A stretch of 64,000 nt of DNA from Mesorhizobium ciceri WSM4083 (GCF_000519305.1 NZ_JAFG01000005.1:62190-126189); one strand, 5' to 3'. Shown: positions 1 through 8,916, counted from the first letter of the stretch. The notes: generated from the letters alone by a model not told the origin. Made by a program: numbers and translations.

Positions 1-1779
1 GCCGCCTGGGCGGATGCGACGGTGAAGATCGACGAAAAATATTCGACGCCGACCCAGCATCACAATCCGATCGAGCTGTTTTCGACCACGGCCATATGGC
101 AGGGCGACCAGTTGACGATACACGAGCCCAGCCAGAATGTTACGGGCTGGAAGGTGGAACTGGCACGCCAACTGAAGCTCGATCCGGCCAATGTGCGGAT
201 CGTCAGTCCCTATATCGGCGGCGCCTTCGGCTCCAAGGGGCCGATGACGGCACGCACTGCGATCGTTGCCGTCGCTGCGCGGCGGATCGGCCGGCCGGTT
301 CGTTGCGTCGTCAATCGCATGCAAGCCTTCGGTACGCAGATCTATCGAGCCGAAACGCGGCATCGGATCCGCATGGGCGCCGGCAAGGACGGCCGCATCA
401 CGGCGTTCGGACATGAGGGATGGGAGGTGACGTCACGCCCTGATCCTTATGTCGTCGGCGGCACGTCCGCCACCGCGCGCATGTACAATTACGGCTCCGT
501 TCTGACGCATGTTTCGCTGGTTCATGCCGACCGCAACACGCCTGGCTACATGCGATCGCCGCCGGAGACGCCTTATGTCTACGCGCTGGAAAACGCCATG
601 GACGAAATGGCCGTGGCCCTCGGCATGGATCCTGTCGAGTTTCGTCGCATCAATGAACCGGAGAAGGAGCCGATCGGAGGCAAGCCATTTTCCAGCCGCT
701 CACTCATCAAGTGCTATGACCAGGCGTCGGATGCCTTTGGCTGGTCGAAACGCGATCCCAGGGTCGGCTCGATGCGCGAAGGCGATTGGCTGGTCGGGAT
801 GGGCTGTGCGACGGCAATCTATCCGACTGCCGCCGCACCTTGCGCGGCCCGGGTTCGTTTCACCGCCGATGGCGAGGTCCGGGTCCAGTGCGGCTCGCAT
901 GAAATCGGTACCGGCGTTCGCACCGTCGCCGGCCAGATGGCGGCCGAAAGACTGGGGGTCGGCATGGATAAGGTCAGCGTCGAGATGGGCGACAGTGCCT
1001 TGCCGCCGGCTCCCGTGTCGGGCGGATCGATCTCGACCGCCAGTGTCTGCTCGGCGGTCATGAAAGCCTGCGACGCGATACGCGAAAAGCTGTTCGCCGC
1101 CGCTGCGGGCAGGGGGGCTCCGCTGGCTGGTTCAGGCAATGCGAAGCTGGACTTGAAGGACGAAAAGGTCGTCACCGAGACCGGCAAATCCGCAAAGCTG
1201 GCCGATGTCTTCAAGGCCATGCAGGTCGGCGCCCTCGAAGAATATGCCGAGTTCGCGCCGAAGGGTTCTTCGCCGGAGGCATTGAGCAAGCTCTATGCCG
1301 GACAGCCGGAATTTCATGGCGGAGAAGGAGACAAGGATTCGGTCAAATATGCCTTCGGCGCCGAGTTCGTCGAAGTGCGCATCAACAGCTATACACGCGA
1401 AATCCGGGTGCCGCGTATCGTCGGAGCCTTCGCTGCCGGGCGCATCATGAACACGCGCACCGCGCGCAGCCAACTGATGGGCGGCATGATCTGGGGAATT
1501 GGCCAGGCCTTGCACGAGGCGACGGAAATCGATCAGCGACACGCGCGCTACGTCAATCGCGACCTGCAGGATTATCTCGTGCCGGTCAACGCCGACATCA
1601 AAGAGGTCGACGTTATCCTGGTCCCCGAGACCGACCATCAGGTCAATCCTGCCGGCGTCAAGGGCTTGGGCGAACTCGGCAATGTCGGAACGGCTGCTGC
1701 CGTGGCGAGTGCCGTCTATCATGCCACCGGCAAGCGCATTCGCGATCTGCCGATCAGGATAGACGATCTGATAGGCTGA
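1..1779 (+). CDS. Xanthine dehydrogenase/aldehyde oxidase-family molybdopterin-binding subunit (5' truncated by window)
   Basis: Large catalytic subunit of a molybdenum hydroxylase, which oxidises aldehydes or N-heterocycles using a molybdopterin cofactor together with separate FAD and 2Fe-2S subunits. The reading frame is open from base 1, so the N-terminal part of the gene lies before the window; a GTG at 22 is only an internal codon. The visible part has family hallmarks: QHHNPIE near the start, the PYIGGAFGSKG loop, GYMRSPPETP, and near the end a PAGVKGLGELG segment, in which the conserved Glu is the expected general base at the Mo site. The gene ends at a TGA before a convergent minus-strand gene. 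No FAD or Fe-S partner is in the window, so the substrate is unknown. The family call is firm. Confidence 0.9.
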   Translation, partial: AAWADATVKIDEKYSTPTQHHNPIELFSTTAIWQGDQLTIHEPSQNVTGWKVELARQLKLDPANVRIVSPYIGGAFGSKGPMTARTAIVAVAARRIGRPVRCVVNRMQAFGTQIYRAETRHRIRMGAGKDGRITAFGHEGWEVTSRPDPYVVGGTSATARMYNYGSVLTHVSLVHADRNTPGYMRSPPETPYVYALENAMDEMAVALGMDPVEFRRINEPEKEPIGGKPFSSRSLIKCYDQASDAFGWSKRDPRVGSMREGDWLVGMGCATAIYPTAAAPCAARVRFTADGEVRVQCGSHEIGTGVRTVAGQMAAERLGVGMDKVSVEMGDSALPPAPVSGGSISTASVCSAVMKACDAIREKLFAAAAGRGAPLAGSGNAKLDLKDEKVVTETGKSAKLADVFKAMQVGALEEYAEFAPKGSSPEALSKLYAGQPEFHGGEGDKDSVKYAFGAEFVEVRINSYTREIRVPRIVGAFAAGRIMNTRTARSQLMGGMIWGIGQALHEATEIDQRHARYVNRDLQDYLVPVNADIKEVDVILVPETDHQVNPAGVKGLGELGNVGTAAAVASAVYHATGKRIRDLPIRIDDLIG

Positions 1780-1905
1780 GGGTCAAGAGCTCTGAGAGGA
1801 GGGGCTCCACAAGCCGACATCGTCATCGAAATTGTCGCGGTGGTGGCGTTGCTTGACTGATAAGTTTTCACACGCAGCGCTAGCTTGATTGGCTTGGCTC
1901 TCATG

Positions 1906-3615
1906 TCATTCCGGGGCTGTGGCGGGAGCCGTGTAACGGCGGCGCACGGCATCAAGCACCCGCTTGCGGCTCTGCTCCGCCGACAGGGTCTTGTCCTCTT
2001 CCGCCTCGGCGGTTTCGCGCGCCAGATCCTTGTCCCGGATCTGATGTCGAAACCATTTGGAATAGTCGCCGGAGCGCAAATGAAACTCCCAGGTCTTGTC
2101 GTCTATGCCCTCGGCGATCTGAGCGAAGATCATCAGATTGTGAGCCCTGAGATTCATCGCATCGTCAGGGCCATGGAAATAGAAGCTGCCAGCTTCGTCG
2201 AGCTGACCTTCGGCGTATTTCCGGCTGTGCCGCTTGAGTGACTGACGTGGTTCGACCACCTTGACCGTCTTGACTTTCTTGCCCGCCTGCGGCCGCCAGA
2301 ACAGCACGCGCGCGCCTTTGGGCGTTGGAATGTCCTTCGGCGGCTCAATGCCGGTTTCCTTGCAGAAGACCTTCACCACGTCCTTCGCCTTGGGGCCAAG
2401 CGCAATGATGGCTGTCACAAGGCGCAAGGCGTCTGTCGAAATCGCCTCGGGGTGAACGGTGATCAGGATTGTGCCCGGCAATTCCAATGACAGGACCGCC
2501 CGCGTATCGTCGCGCCGCTTGGGCAGGAGATGATGCGCTTCATCGATGACGAGCCAGTGCGGTCTCGCGGTGCGCCGGCGGAAACTGCTGAGGCCAGGCA
2601 GCAGGTCGGCAAAGAAATCCGGCCTCTCGTCGACGCGCAGGGCCAATCCATTGACGACAATGTTGCTGTCGGCCTTGGCGATCAGATCCAGCACCTGCGC
2701 CTTTGTCGGCGCGCTTGAGCCGTCTCCCAGGCGAACGGCGCCTTCGAGGCCATCATAGTCGCCTTCGGGATCGAAGACGCAGAACTGAAAGCCGCTTTCG
2801 ACGAAGCGTTCCGTCAGCGCGGTGGCCAAGGTGGATTTACCGATACCGGAACTCCCTGCAATGAGGATCGTGTCGCTCGGCGACAGGTAGATATCATCGC
2901 CGCCAGATGATCCAAGAACGATGCCGTCATGGCGCTTCGGCACTATCGCGTGATCACGCTTTATCATCTTTGCGATGAGTTGCTCCACGCCTTTGCCGCG
3001 GGCACCCCGCATGACCAGGTTGGCTGTATCCTTGACCGCCGGAATTGCATTGTCGACGGCGGCGCTGCAGCCACAGGCTTGCAGGAACGCGTGGTCGTTC
3101 TCGGCGTCTCCGACGCCGACGACGTTGTGCGGCGAAAGCCGAAGGTCCTGAAGGGCCGCAGCGAGCCCGGTGGCTTTGTTGATGCCGCTCGGCAGGATCA
3201 TCACCGCACCCTTGTTGAAGATGATTTCCAGTTCGAGACCCATCTTCTTGATGACCTCGAGCACGGTCGCCTGATGGGGTTCCCAGGTTGCGACGATCGA
3301 TCGCCCGACCGAAAGCGGCTTGACGCCCTGCCTCTTCAATCTGGCGACGAATTTGGGCTCGGGCGATGGGGCAATCACCCGCTCTTCCTCGCTGGCCGGC
3401 GTGTAGATCATCGCGCCATTCTCAGCGACGACCTTGTCGAAGAGGCTAAGCTCGGGAAAGACGCGCTTGAGATCGGGCAGTTCACGCCCGGTGACGAGAA
3501 CAAGCTTGCGGCCGCTTTTCTTGAATCGCTCAAGCGCGGTGAGCGTCTTCCTGGCGACGATCCCATCATGAGCCAGCGTGCCATCATAGTCTGTCGCCAA
3601 TGCCATGAAATACAT
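1906..3615 (-). CDS. Fusion of HAD-IIB-type phosphatase and P-loop (DUF87/HerA-like) ATPase
   Basis: 569-aa protein with two recognisable halves. Residues 1-220 carry HAD motifs: DYDGT at 9-13, a VTGRE segment near 41-45, a lysine in GINKAT near 147, and the metal-binding GVGDAEND at 167-174. This is the layout of class IIB sugar-phosphate phosphatases. Residues 240-450 carry a Walker A loop (AGSSGIGKST, 253-262) and a Walker B/DEAH-like segment (WLVIDEAHH, 354-362). The C-terminal 120 residues are charged and match nothing I recognise. Alternative starts lie three codons apart at 3615 and 3606, both near a weak GGCGG. It is monocistronic and convergent with the gene ending at 1779. Known for the families: phosphate-ester hydrolysis and ATP-driven work. 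What the fusion acts on is unknown. Confidence 0.8.
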   Translation of the reverse strand: MYFMALATDYDGTLAHDGIVARKTLTALERFKKSGRKLVLVTGRELPDLKRVFPELSLFDKVVAENGAMIYTPASEEERVIAPSPEPKFVARLKRQGVKPLSVGRSIVATWEPHQATVLEVIKKMGLELEIIFNKGAVMILPSGINKATGLAAALQDLRLSPHNVVGVGDAENDHAFLQACGCSAAVDNAIPAVKDTANLVMRGARGKGVEQLIAKMIKRDHAIVPKRHDGIVLGSSGGDDIYLSPSDTILIAGSSGIGKSTLATALTERFVESGFQFCVFDPEGDYDGLEGAVRLGDGSSAPTKAQVLDLIAKADSNIVVNGLALRVDERPDFFADLLPGLSSFRRRTARPHWLVIDEAHHLLPKRRDDTRAVLSLELPGTILITVHPEAISTDALRLVTAIIALGPKAKDVVKVFCKETGIEPPKDIPTPKGARVLFWRPQAGKKVKTVKVVEPRQSLKRHSRKYAEGQLDEAGSFYFHGPDDAMNLRAHNLMIFAQIAEGIDDKTWEFHLRSGDYSKWFRHQIRDKDLARETAEAEEDKTLSAEQSRKRVLDAVRRRYTAPATAPE

Positions 3616-3842
3616 TCCGCCGACCTTCTCGTTCCGGTTGCCCTGCGGCTAGAACGTGTGATCGAGACAAAGGCTCCCCACCGACCGGATCACAGGTCTG
3701 GAGAAGGGGACGGTTCGCCCTCGGAAATCAGGAACTCCTTCGGCGCCGGTACGTTGACCAGACAAGCCGGGAACCGTCCCGGTCTTGCTGGCGGCAAACC
3801 CCGTCGCCGAAATCCACACCAAGTGCAATGAAAGGTAAGGCC

Positions 3843-4349
3843 ATGGGCTTCTTTTCGAAGGACATCAAGACACTCGACGATCTCTTCGTGCACACGCTGC
3901 GCGACATCTATTACGCCGAAAAGCAGATCGAGAAGGCGCTGCCGAAGATGATCGACAAGGCAACCGACCCGCAATTGAAAGCCGGATTTGAAAAACACCT
4001 CGACCAGACGAGGGGCCATATCGAGCGCGTCGAACAGGTGTTTGAGTTGCATGGCGTCAAGGCCAAGGAGGTCAACTGTCCGGCAATCGACGGCATTCTC
4101 GAGGAGGCCGACGATGTGAGCGGTGATGTCGATGACAAGGAGGTTCTCGACGCGGCGCTGATTGCTTCGGCGCAGGCCGTCGAGCACTATGAAATGACCC
4201 GCTACGGTACGCTCATCGCCTGGGCCAAGCAACTCGGCCGCACCGACTGCGCCAATGTGCTGACCAAGAACCTGAAGGAAGAACAGGCGACCGATCGCAA
4301 GCTCACCGAAATGGCGGAAAGCAAGATCAACCTGCAGGCAGCCGAATAA
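3843..4349 (+). CDS. DUF892 (YciE/YciF-like) ferritin-like protein
   Basis: 168-aa four-helix-bundle protein of the YciF/YciE family, which is commonly stress-induced in proteobacteria and carries ferritin-type di-metal ligands. Visible signatures are the opening IKTLDDLFVHTLRDIYYAEKQI and the later AVEHYEMTRYGTLIAWAKQLG, both with the conserved Glu/His residues of the bundle. I start it at ATG 3843, because the AAGGTAAGG just upstream is a good ribosome binding site; an in-frame ATG at 3828 lies before that site. It sits next to a small membrane protein and an SDR dehydrogenase on the other strand, a grouping that suggests a general-stress locus. The true biochemical role of the family is not settled. 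Confidence 0.88.
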   Translation: MGFFSKDIKTLDDLFVHTLRDIYYAEKQIEKALPKMIDKATDPQLKAGFEKHLDQTRGHIERVEQVFELHGVKAKEVNCPAIDGILEEADDVSGDVDDKEVLDAALIASAQAVEHYEMTRYGTLIAWAKQLGRTDCANVLTKNLKEEQATDRKLTEMAESKINLQAAE

Positions 4350-4355
4350 GGCTGC

Positions 4356-4389
4356 AATCCGGCCGGCTGGTAACTCGGCCGGCCGGATT
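4356..4389. terminator. GC-rich inverted repeat between convergent genes
   Basis: A perfect 11-bp inverted repeat, AATCCGGCCGG and its complement, with a 12-base spacer, starts 7 bases after the stop of the ferritin-like gene and lies before the 3' end of a convergent small gene. It can form a strong hairpin in either transcript. No clear T-run follows, so termination is inferred from position and stem strength. Confidence 0.6.
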
Positions 4390-4409
4390 GACGGCAGGTT
4401 TCCACTCCG

Positions 4410-4559
4410 TCAGCGAGACGGGTCGACGCCCAAGGCCGCTGATTGCTTGCGCTGCGCCTCATCGTCATCCTGCGGCACATGCCGAGCAGATCCTGCAGTT
4501 TCCGTGTAGATGCGGTACGCTACACAAGCGAGCGCCACCATGAAAAGCAGACGGCCCAT
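4410..4559 (-). CDS. 49-aa single-pass membrane protein, unknown
   Basis: Small protein beginning MGRLLFMVALACVAYRIYTE, with one hydrophobic segment at residues 3-17 and a charged tail (QDDDEAQRKQ). The start is well supported: AAGGAG lies 8 bases before this ATG, and a longer in-frame extension upstream has no such site. It follows the SDR gene, which is transcribed in the same direction, by only about 40 bases, so the two probably share a transcript. I do not recognise a family. A role in the envelope is suggested by the membrane segment only. Confidence 0.6.
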   Translation of the reverse strand: MGRLLFMVALACVAYRIYTETAGSARHVPQDDDEAQRKQSAALGVDPSR

Positions 4560-4599
4560 CCATCCTACTCCTTGGTTACGGATTTCGTTTCGGCCATCC

Positions 4600-5571
4600 T
4601 CAGTACCCTCCGACGACCGGCAAGATCTCGCCGGTGATGTAGCTCGAGCAATGCGGCGAGGCGAGGAACACATAGGCCGGCGCGAGTTCTTCCGGTTGCG
4701 CAGGTCGCTTCATCGGCGTGTCCGCGCCGAATTTAGAGACGTCGTCGGCTTCCTTGTCCGACGGATTGAGCGGCGTCCACACCGGACCCGGTGCGACCGC
4801 ATTCACCCTTATGCCCTTGCCGATGAGATTGCCCGATAGGGCCCGCGTGAAGGCATGGATGCCGCCCTTGGTCATCGAATAGTCGACCAGCTGTTTTGAA
4901 CCGTCGATGCCGGTTACCGAACCGGTGTTGATGATCGCCGAACCGGGCTTCATGTGCGGCACCGCTTCCTGCGCCATATGAAAATAGCCGTAAAGATTGG
5001 TCTTCAGCGTCGTGTCGAAATGTTCTTCGGTCAGCTCGCCGAAATCGCTGGAATGGATCTGGAACGCAGCGTTGTTTACCAGCACATCGATGCGGCCGAA
5101 TTTTTCAACGGTCTTCATGACCGCCTTGTGGCAGTGGCTGCGTTCGCTGACATCGGCCTTGACCAGGATGCAGCGTCGTCCCTCCTTTTCCACCGCTGAT
5201 TTGGTCTCTTCGGCATCCTTGTCCTCGGTCAGATAGACGATCGCGACGTCGGCGCCCTCGCGGGCGAACAACACCGCCACCGAGCGGCCGATGCCGGAAT
5301 CGCCGCCCGTGATGAGCGCTACCTTTTGGTCGAGTTTTTTCGATCCGAGATAGTAGGGCGCATCGTACAGCGGCTCCGGCTCTAGCGCCCATTCGTGCCC
5401 CGGTTTGGGCTGATGTTGCTCGGGGAAGGGGGGCTCGGGATATTCACGGGCGCCGGCCTGCATGGCGCCTTGCTGCTTCTCATCGCCTTTCGATTTGTCC
5501 TTGGCATCGACGCCACGTTGGATATGGCGCTGCTTGGCCGCTTCACCGGCTATTTCCGACTTCATCTGCAT
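4600..5571 (-). CDS. SDR-family oxidoreductase, YghA/glucose-ribitol dehydrogenase-like with N-terminal extension
   Basis: 323-aa NAD(P)-dependent short-chain dehydrogenase. After an unusual polar N-terminal extension of about 70 residues (rich in K, Q and P), the Rossmann fold shows TGGDSGIGR, VNNAAFQ and the catalytic YSMTKGG. The closing segment SSYITGEILPVVGG is typical of the family. This extended form is the one annotated as general-stress SDR in many rhizobia. The start at 5571 (MQMKSE) is chosen because AAGGAG lies 6 bases upstream; the longer frame from 5601 has no site. It precedes the 49-aa membrane protein gene in the same orientation. The substrate is unknown. Confidence 0.9.
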   Translation of the reverse strand: MQMKSEIAGEAAKQRHIQRGVDAKDKSKGDEKQQGAMQAGAREYPEPPFPEQHQPKPGHEWALEPEPLYDAPYYLGSKKLDQKVALITGGDSGIGRSVAVLFAREGADVAIVYLTEDKDAEETKSAVEKEGRRCILVKADVSERSHCHKAVMKTVEKFGRIDVLVNNAAFQIHSSDFGELTEEHFDTTLKTNLYGYFHMAQEAVPHMKPGSAIINTGSVTGIDGSKQLVDYSMTKGGIHAFTRALSGNLIGKGIRVNAVAPGPVWTPLNPSDKEADDVSKFGADTPMKRPAQPEELAPAYVFLASPHCSSYITGEILPVVGGY

Positions 5572-5884
5572 GATCGTCTCCTTGGCTTGGAGAGGAAACA
5601 ACGCATGTCAGGCAAAAAGGTTTGCGCAAAAGATCGACTGCCGAGAGGATTCCGACCATCGTCTGGCAATGCGTAACGACGACATCGCCAGCAGCAACAA
5701 TTCAGCTGCAATGCAGCCGCGCCAGCCACCGCCGCCGATGGGATCGAGCACCCGGGGCTTGCCCGCTGCCTGTGCCGCCTTGGCAGCGAGCCAAATGTGA
5801 TGATGTGGATTGGGAAGCTATTGCGTCAAACTGGCGTGCGCAAAGCAGTGCCATCCAGTCTGCTCCGGGCGTAGCCGCCGGAAT
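5572..5884. other. Intergenic region, no gene recognised
   Basis: About 310 bases between the SDR start and the TetR stop. It should hold the SDR promoter. Overlapping open frames exist here on the plus strand, but they are low-complexity shadows without ribosome binding sites. I see no hairpin terminator or RNA gene. Confidence 0.4.
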
Positions 5885-6571
5885 CTATCTTGGCGAGAGG
5901 CCATCGAGCAGGAAGTCCAGGCCTTTTCGGAAAGTGCCGTCCCAATCGTTGTCCAACAGCAGACGAGAGCGTTCGATTGTCGGATAGTGTTCGCTGAGAT
6001 GTGTAAGACGCTGCTGTGCGGCTGCTCTGTCTTCTTCCGAGAGGTCGAAGCTTGCCCGGGTGAGGGTGGCGCCCATCACATAGTTCCAGAGCGACCATAT
6101 CGCGGCGTTGAGATCCGCGTCTGCAACACCGGCTCTGGACAAGGTCTTGCTCAGCATTTCCAGGCGACTGAGGATGTTCGGGCCAAGCGCCCGTCGCGGC
6201 AACAGCGATGCCGACCAGGGATGTCGCAACATTGTGGCGCGCCAGTCTTCGAGCATATGAACGACGTCTCCGCGCCAGTCCGGAGACTCACCTGTTTCAG
6301 GCGATCCGCGATATTCGAGCACCGAATCGAGTGTCAGATCAAAGACATCCTCCTTGTTGTCGACGTGCCAATATAGGCTCATCACACCCGAGCCGAGGCG
6401 ATCGGCCAGCCGACGCATTGTCAATCCGTCTACGCCCTGGGCGTCCAGCAGTTCCACCGCGATCGCCACGATACGCTCTCGGGAGAGCGGCGGCTCGCTG
6501 CTCGCTTCCTGCATGGGTGGAAGCTTTGTCCGTTGCGATCGTTTGCTGGCACTGCGGGGTTTGGCTGTCAT
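5885..6571 (-). CDS. TetR/AcrR-family transcriptional regulator
   Basis: 228-aa repressor-type regulator. Residues 30-75 are the N-terminal helix-turn-helix: LSRERIVAIAVELLD, then LTMRRLADRLGSGVMSLYWHV, the classical TetR recognition-helix segment ending in YWHV. The C-terminal half is all-helical and resembles the TetR_C ligand domain seen in TetR itself (WRATMLRHPW, NYVMGATLTRASF). It is divergent from the exported RidA protein at 6761. The shared 190-bp intergenic region contains two perfect inverted repeats, which are natural operator candidates, so it probably represses itself and the RidA gene in response to a small ligand. Confidence 0.88.
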   Translation of the reverse strand: MTAKPRSASKRSQRTKLPPMQEASSEPPLSRERIVAIAVELLDAQGVDGLTMRRLADRLGSGVMSLYWHVDNKEDVFDLTLDSVLEYRGSPETGESPDWRGDVVHMLEDWRATMLRHPWSASLLPRRALGPNILSRLEMLSKTLSRAGVADADLNAAIWSLWNYVMGATLTRASFDLSEEDRAAAQQRLTHLSEHYPTIERSRLLLDNDWDGTFRKGLDFLLDGLSPR

Positions 6572-6641
6572 CTGTCTTCCTTGCTGGCCGAACGTCGATT
6601 TTGGCAGGCACCGTCAGGAATGTCGACGCTGATCGCTTGAC

Positions 6642-6690
6642 TAGTACGTTGTACTATACGATGACTCGTACATCGCACGATTCATCGTAT
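6642..6690. promoter_or_regulatory. Two perfect inverted repeats, candidate TetR operators
   Basis: TAGTAC-GTT-GTACTA (6642-6656) is a perfect 15-bp palindrome. It abuts a second inverted repeat, ATACGATGA (6656-6664) paired with TCATCGTAT (6682-6690), with a 17-base spacer. Both lie between the divergent TetR gene and the RidA gene, where the two promoters must be. The size of the first fits a TetR dimer site. Binding is inferred. Confidence 0.65.
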
Positions 6691-6760
6691 GAGCGATCTG
6701 GTTAAAGGTTCATGCCGGCCGCGAGTGCGTTATTCGCGGTCAGCAGAGCCAGGAGAAATC

Positions 6761-7249
6761 ATGTCACGCGCAATCAAGCATCTGCTTACCGGAGGGCTAA
6801 TCATCATGACCATGGCAGTTTCCGCTGCGGCTACAGCGACTGGGAACGACCTCAAGCTGACCATCGTCAATCCACAGACGCTCTACGACCCGTCGCCGAA
6901 TGGCTACAGCACCGCCGTGATCGCACCGCGCGGAGCTCGAATTGCCTACATCTCCGGGCAGGGCGGCCAAGACAGCACAGGAGCCTTGTCACCCGATTTC
7001 GCCGTCCAGGTTAAGCAGGCCTACGCAAATTTGCATGCGGCGCTCGAGGGCGTCGGCGCCAAGCCGGATCAGGTGGCGAAGCTCACGGTCTTCGTGGTCG
7101 ACCACGACATGTCCAAGCTCGATGTGTTGACCAGGAACGTCAAGGACATGTTCGGCGAGGCGCTGCCGGCGCAGACACTGGTTCCCGTTCCCAAGCTTGC
7201 AATCGACCCCATGCTGTTCGAGGTGGAAGCCACCGTTATTCTGGAATAG
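6761..7249 (+). CDS. Exported RidA/YjgF/Rid-family protein
   Basis: 162-aa protein with an N-terminal signal peptide (residues 1-25: charged start, hydrophobic MTMAVSAAATA) followed by a Rid domain. RidA enzymes hydrolyse reactive enamine/imine intermediates; other subfamilies lack that activity. Visible Rid features are AYISGQGGQDSTG and the C-terminal IDPMLFEVEATVILE. The usual catalytic Arg of RidA (in the pattern RxxVEI) is not evident: the equivalent segment reads PMLFEVEA, so enamine deaminase activity is doubtful. The start at 6761 is set by AGGAGAAATC immediately before ATG. An exported Rid protein under a TetR regulator points to an extracytoplasmic role. Confidence 0.85.
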   Translation: MSRAIKHLLTGGLIIMTMAVSAAATATGNDLKLTIVNPQTLYDPSPNGYSTAVIAPRGARIAYISGQGGQDSTGALSPDFAVQVKQAYANLHAALEGVGAKPDQVAKLTVFVVDHDMSKLDVLTRNVKDMFGEALPAQTLVPVPKLAIDPMLFEVEATVILE

Positions 7250-7318
7250 GGAGCCTGATCGCCCCAACTGACGTGGGGTCGAGCACGCCGCCGACAGCCG
7301 CGCGTTGGAACCACCAAT

Positions 7319-7953
7319 TCATTTTGGCTCGTCAGTCCGTTCAGTTTCGCTCGAAGCAAAGCCCTCAATTTCACGACGCATTACAGTAGGTAGTGGCTCA
7401 GCGCGTTTTCCCTTCCGTCTTCCGCGGCGGAATTTGCTCTGATATTCACGTCGCTGTTTCGTGATTTCGTAGAGAACGATACCCGAACTGGTCCCGAGGT
7501 TTGGCTCTCGATCATCCCGAACATTGGGATTGCTACGCACATCTCGCTGCGCTCGACCGCGAGGGTGCTGATGCCCCGTTTCTCATTACCGAACCAGACA
7601 GCGAGTTTGGTGTGCTGGGTATAATCGCCCTCGTGCAGGAAAACGCTGGTCTTTCCCTTTATATGCGGCGAGGTGACGACGGACACAAAGCCATGTTTTT
7701 CCAGATGGCTGAGGCAGGCGTCAGTGCTGTCGAATCGTTTCACAAACGTCCATTTGACGGCTGATACAGACGTTTCCGAAAGCGATTTCCGTTGGCGCAT
7801 TTGCTGCCAGTCATCAGGAAGTGCCGTTCCGATGTTCCTGATATCATTCGGATCTTCGACAACGGCTACCAAGTTCTTGCAGCGAAACGATTTGACCGCA
7901 GCCGCACGCCTGCGAACCGATGCTCTGTGTTTCTGAGCCTCAAGGGTTTCCAT
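7319..7953 (-). pseudogene. SpoU/TrmH-family RNA 2'-O-methyltransferase, frameshifted and internally deleted
   Basis: The frame starting at 7953 reads as a TrmH-type methyltransferase (LVAVVEDPNDIRNIG, VWFGNEKRGIS, SEMCVAIPMFGMIES). Family members continue after IES with LNLGTSSGIVLYE. Here that continuation (NLGTSSGIVLYEITKQRREYQ) is present but in another frame, ending at 7319, so one base has been lost near 7508-7513. In addition, roughly 20 residues expected between the DIRNIG segment and LPDDWQ are missing. The SAM-binding knot of this family needs both regions, so the product is unlikely to be active. It is flanked by intact genes. A sequencing error could explain the frameshift but not the deletion. 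Confidence 0.75.
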
Positions 7954-8148
7954 GAGAGAGTTCTTACCAGAGGCGTATCTGAATCCAAGGCCCGTGGCGA
8001 CTCCATCGCCGCCACATCAGGAAGTCGCATAAGATAGATTATGGAACTAACGCATGGACCAGGAACTGTAAGCCACCGCTGATTCTCATAGGCTTGAGCC
8101 GATTGTGCCGTATTGCCTTGAGCGGATGGCCAACGCTAGGCTGTCGAA

Positions 8149-8916
8149 ATGAAGATGGCAAACAGCGAGATCGAAGCGGCGATCGAAGTGTTCGTGCATG
8201 GCTTCAGCGCCGACAGAAGCCGCACCTTTCCTTACGAGGCCAGCCGCGTTGGACGCTTGTGGCTGATGCGCGATGCCGAGCGCAAGAATCTTCGCGACTA
8301 CCGCGGCGAAGAATGGGTCGTCCATGACGTCGCCGCTCAAGAAGCCGATGCCGTCGTGCGCCAGCATGCACGGCCGGGCTTTGCCATTTCCGTTGTGATC
8401 GCGAACGAGGATCCGGACGGGCCGACACGAACCGCCTACAAAGCTCTCGGCTACCGGCTGCTTCGGACCGAAGGCTTTTTCGTCCACCGGTTGCGCCGGA
8501 TTCCGAGCCCGCCAGCGGTTGCGGTTGCTTCGGTCGAACGCGTGCAGACAGCCGAACGGGCGGCGCAGTTGGGAAAGATCATCCGCAGACAGCCGATCCC
8601 GGATCAGTTGCTCGGCGACAGCGCGCCGTTGCGCCAGTATGTGGCAGTCGATGGCGCCGATATCGTTGGGCGCGTGCGCAGCTTGGATGCCGTGGAAGCC
8701 ACGTGGTGTTCGAGCATGTATGTCGAGCCTTCGCACCGGCGTCGCGGCATTGGCCAGGCTTTGATGTCGAAAATGTTGCACGACGATCGGGCGCGCGGGT
8801 CGAGGTACTCGGTGCTGGCTGCAACCCACGCCGGGGCGCTGCTTTATCCCCGGATGGGCTACGAACGGATCGGAACGCTGCTGATATTCGCACCAATGAA
8901 CCGAAAGCCTGTATGA
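8149..8916 (+). CDS. GNAT-family N-acetyltransferase
   Basis: 255-aa protein whose C-terminal third is a GNAT domain. The acetyl-CoA-binding segment RRRGIGQALMSKML lies near residues 196-209, preceded by the beta strand SMYVEPS and followed by GALLYPRMGYERIG, the usual end of the fold. The first 150 residues look like a second, degenerate GNAT-like half (AYKALGYRLLRTEGFFVHRL), so this may be a tandem GNAT protein. It stands alone between the broken methyltransferase gene and the convergent MBL hydrolase. The acyl acceptor cannot be predicted. Confidence 0.83.
   Translation: MKMANSEIEAAIEVFVHGFSADRSRTFPYEASRVGRLWLMRDAERKNLRDYRGEEWVVHDVAAQEADAVVRQHARPGFAISVVIANEDPDGPTRTAYKALGYRLLRTEGFFVHRLRRIPSPPAVAVASVERVQTAERAAQLGKIIRRQPIPDQLLGDSAPLRQYVAVDGADIVGRVRSLDAVEATWCSSMYVEPSHRRRGIGQALMSKMLHDDRARGSRYSVLAATHAGALLYPRMGYERIGTLLIFAPMNRKPV

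Noticed and set aside
3690..4232. 180-aa minus-strand frame opposite the DUF892 gene
   Set aside because: Antisense shadow of a well-recognised gene.
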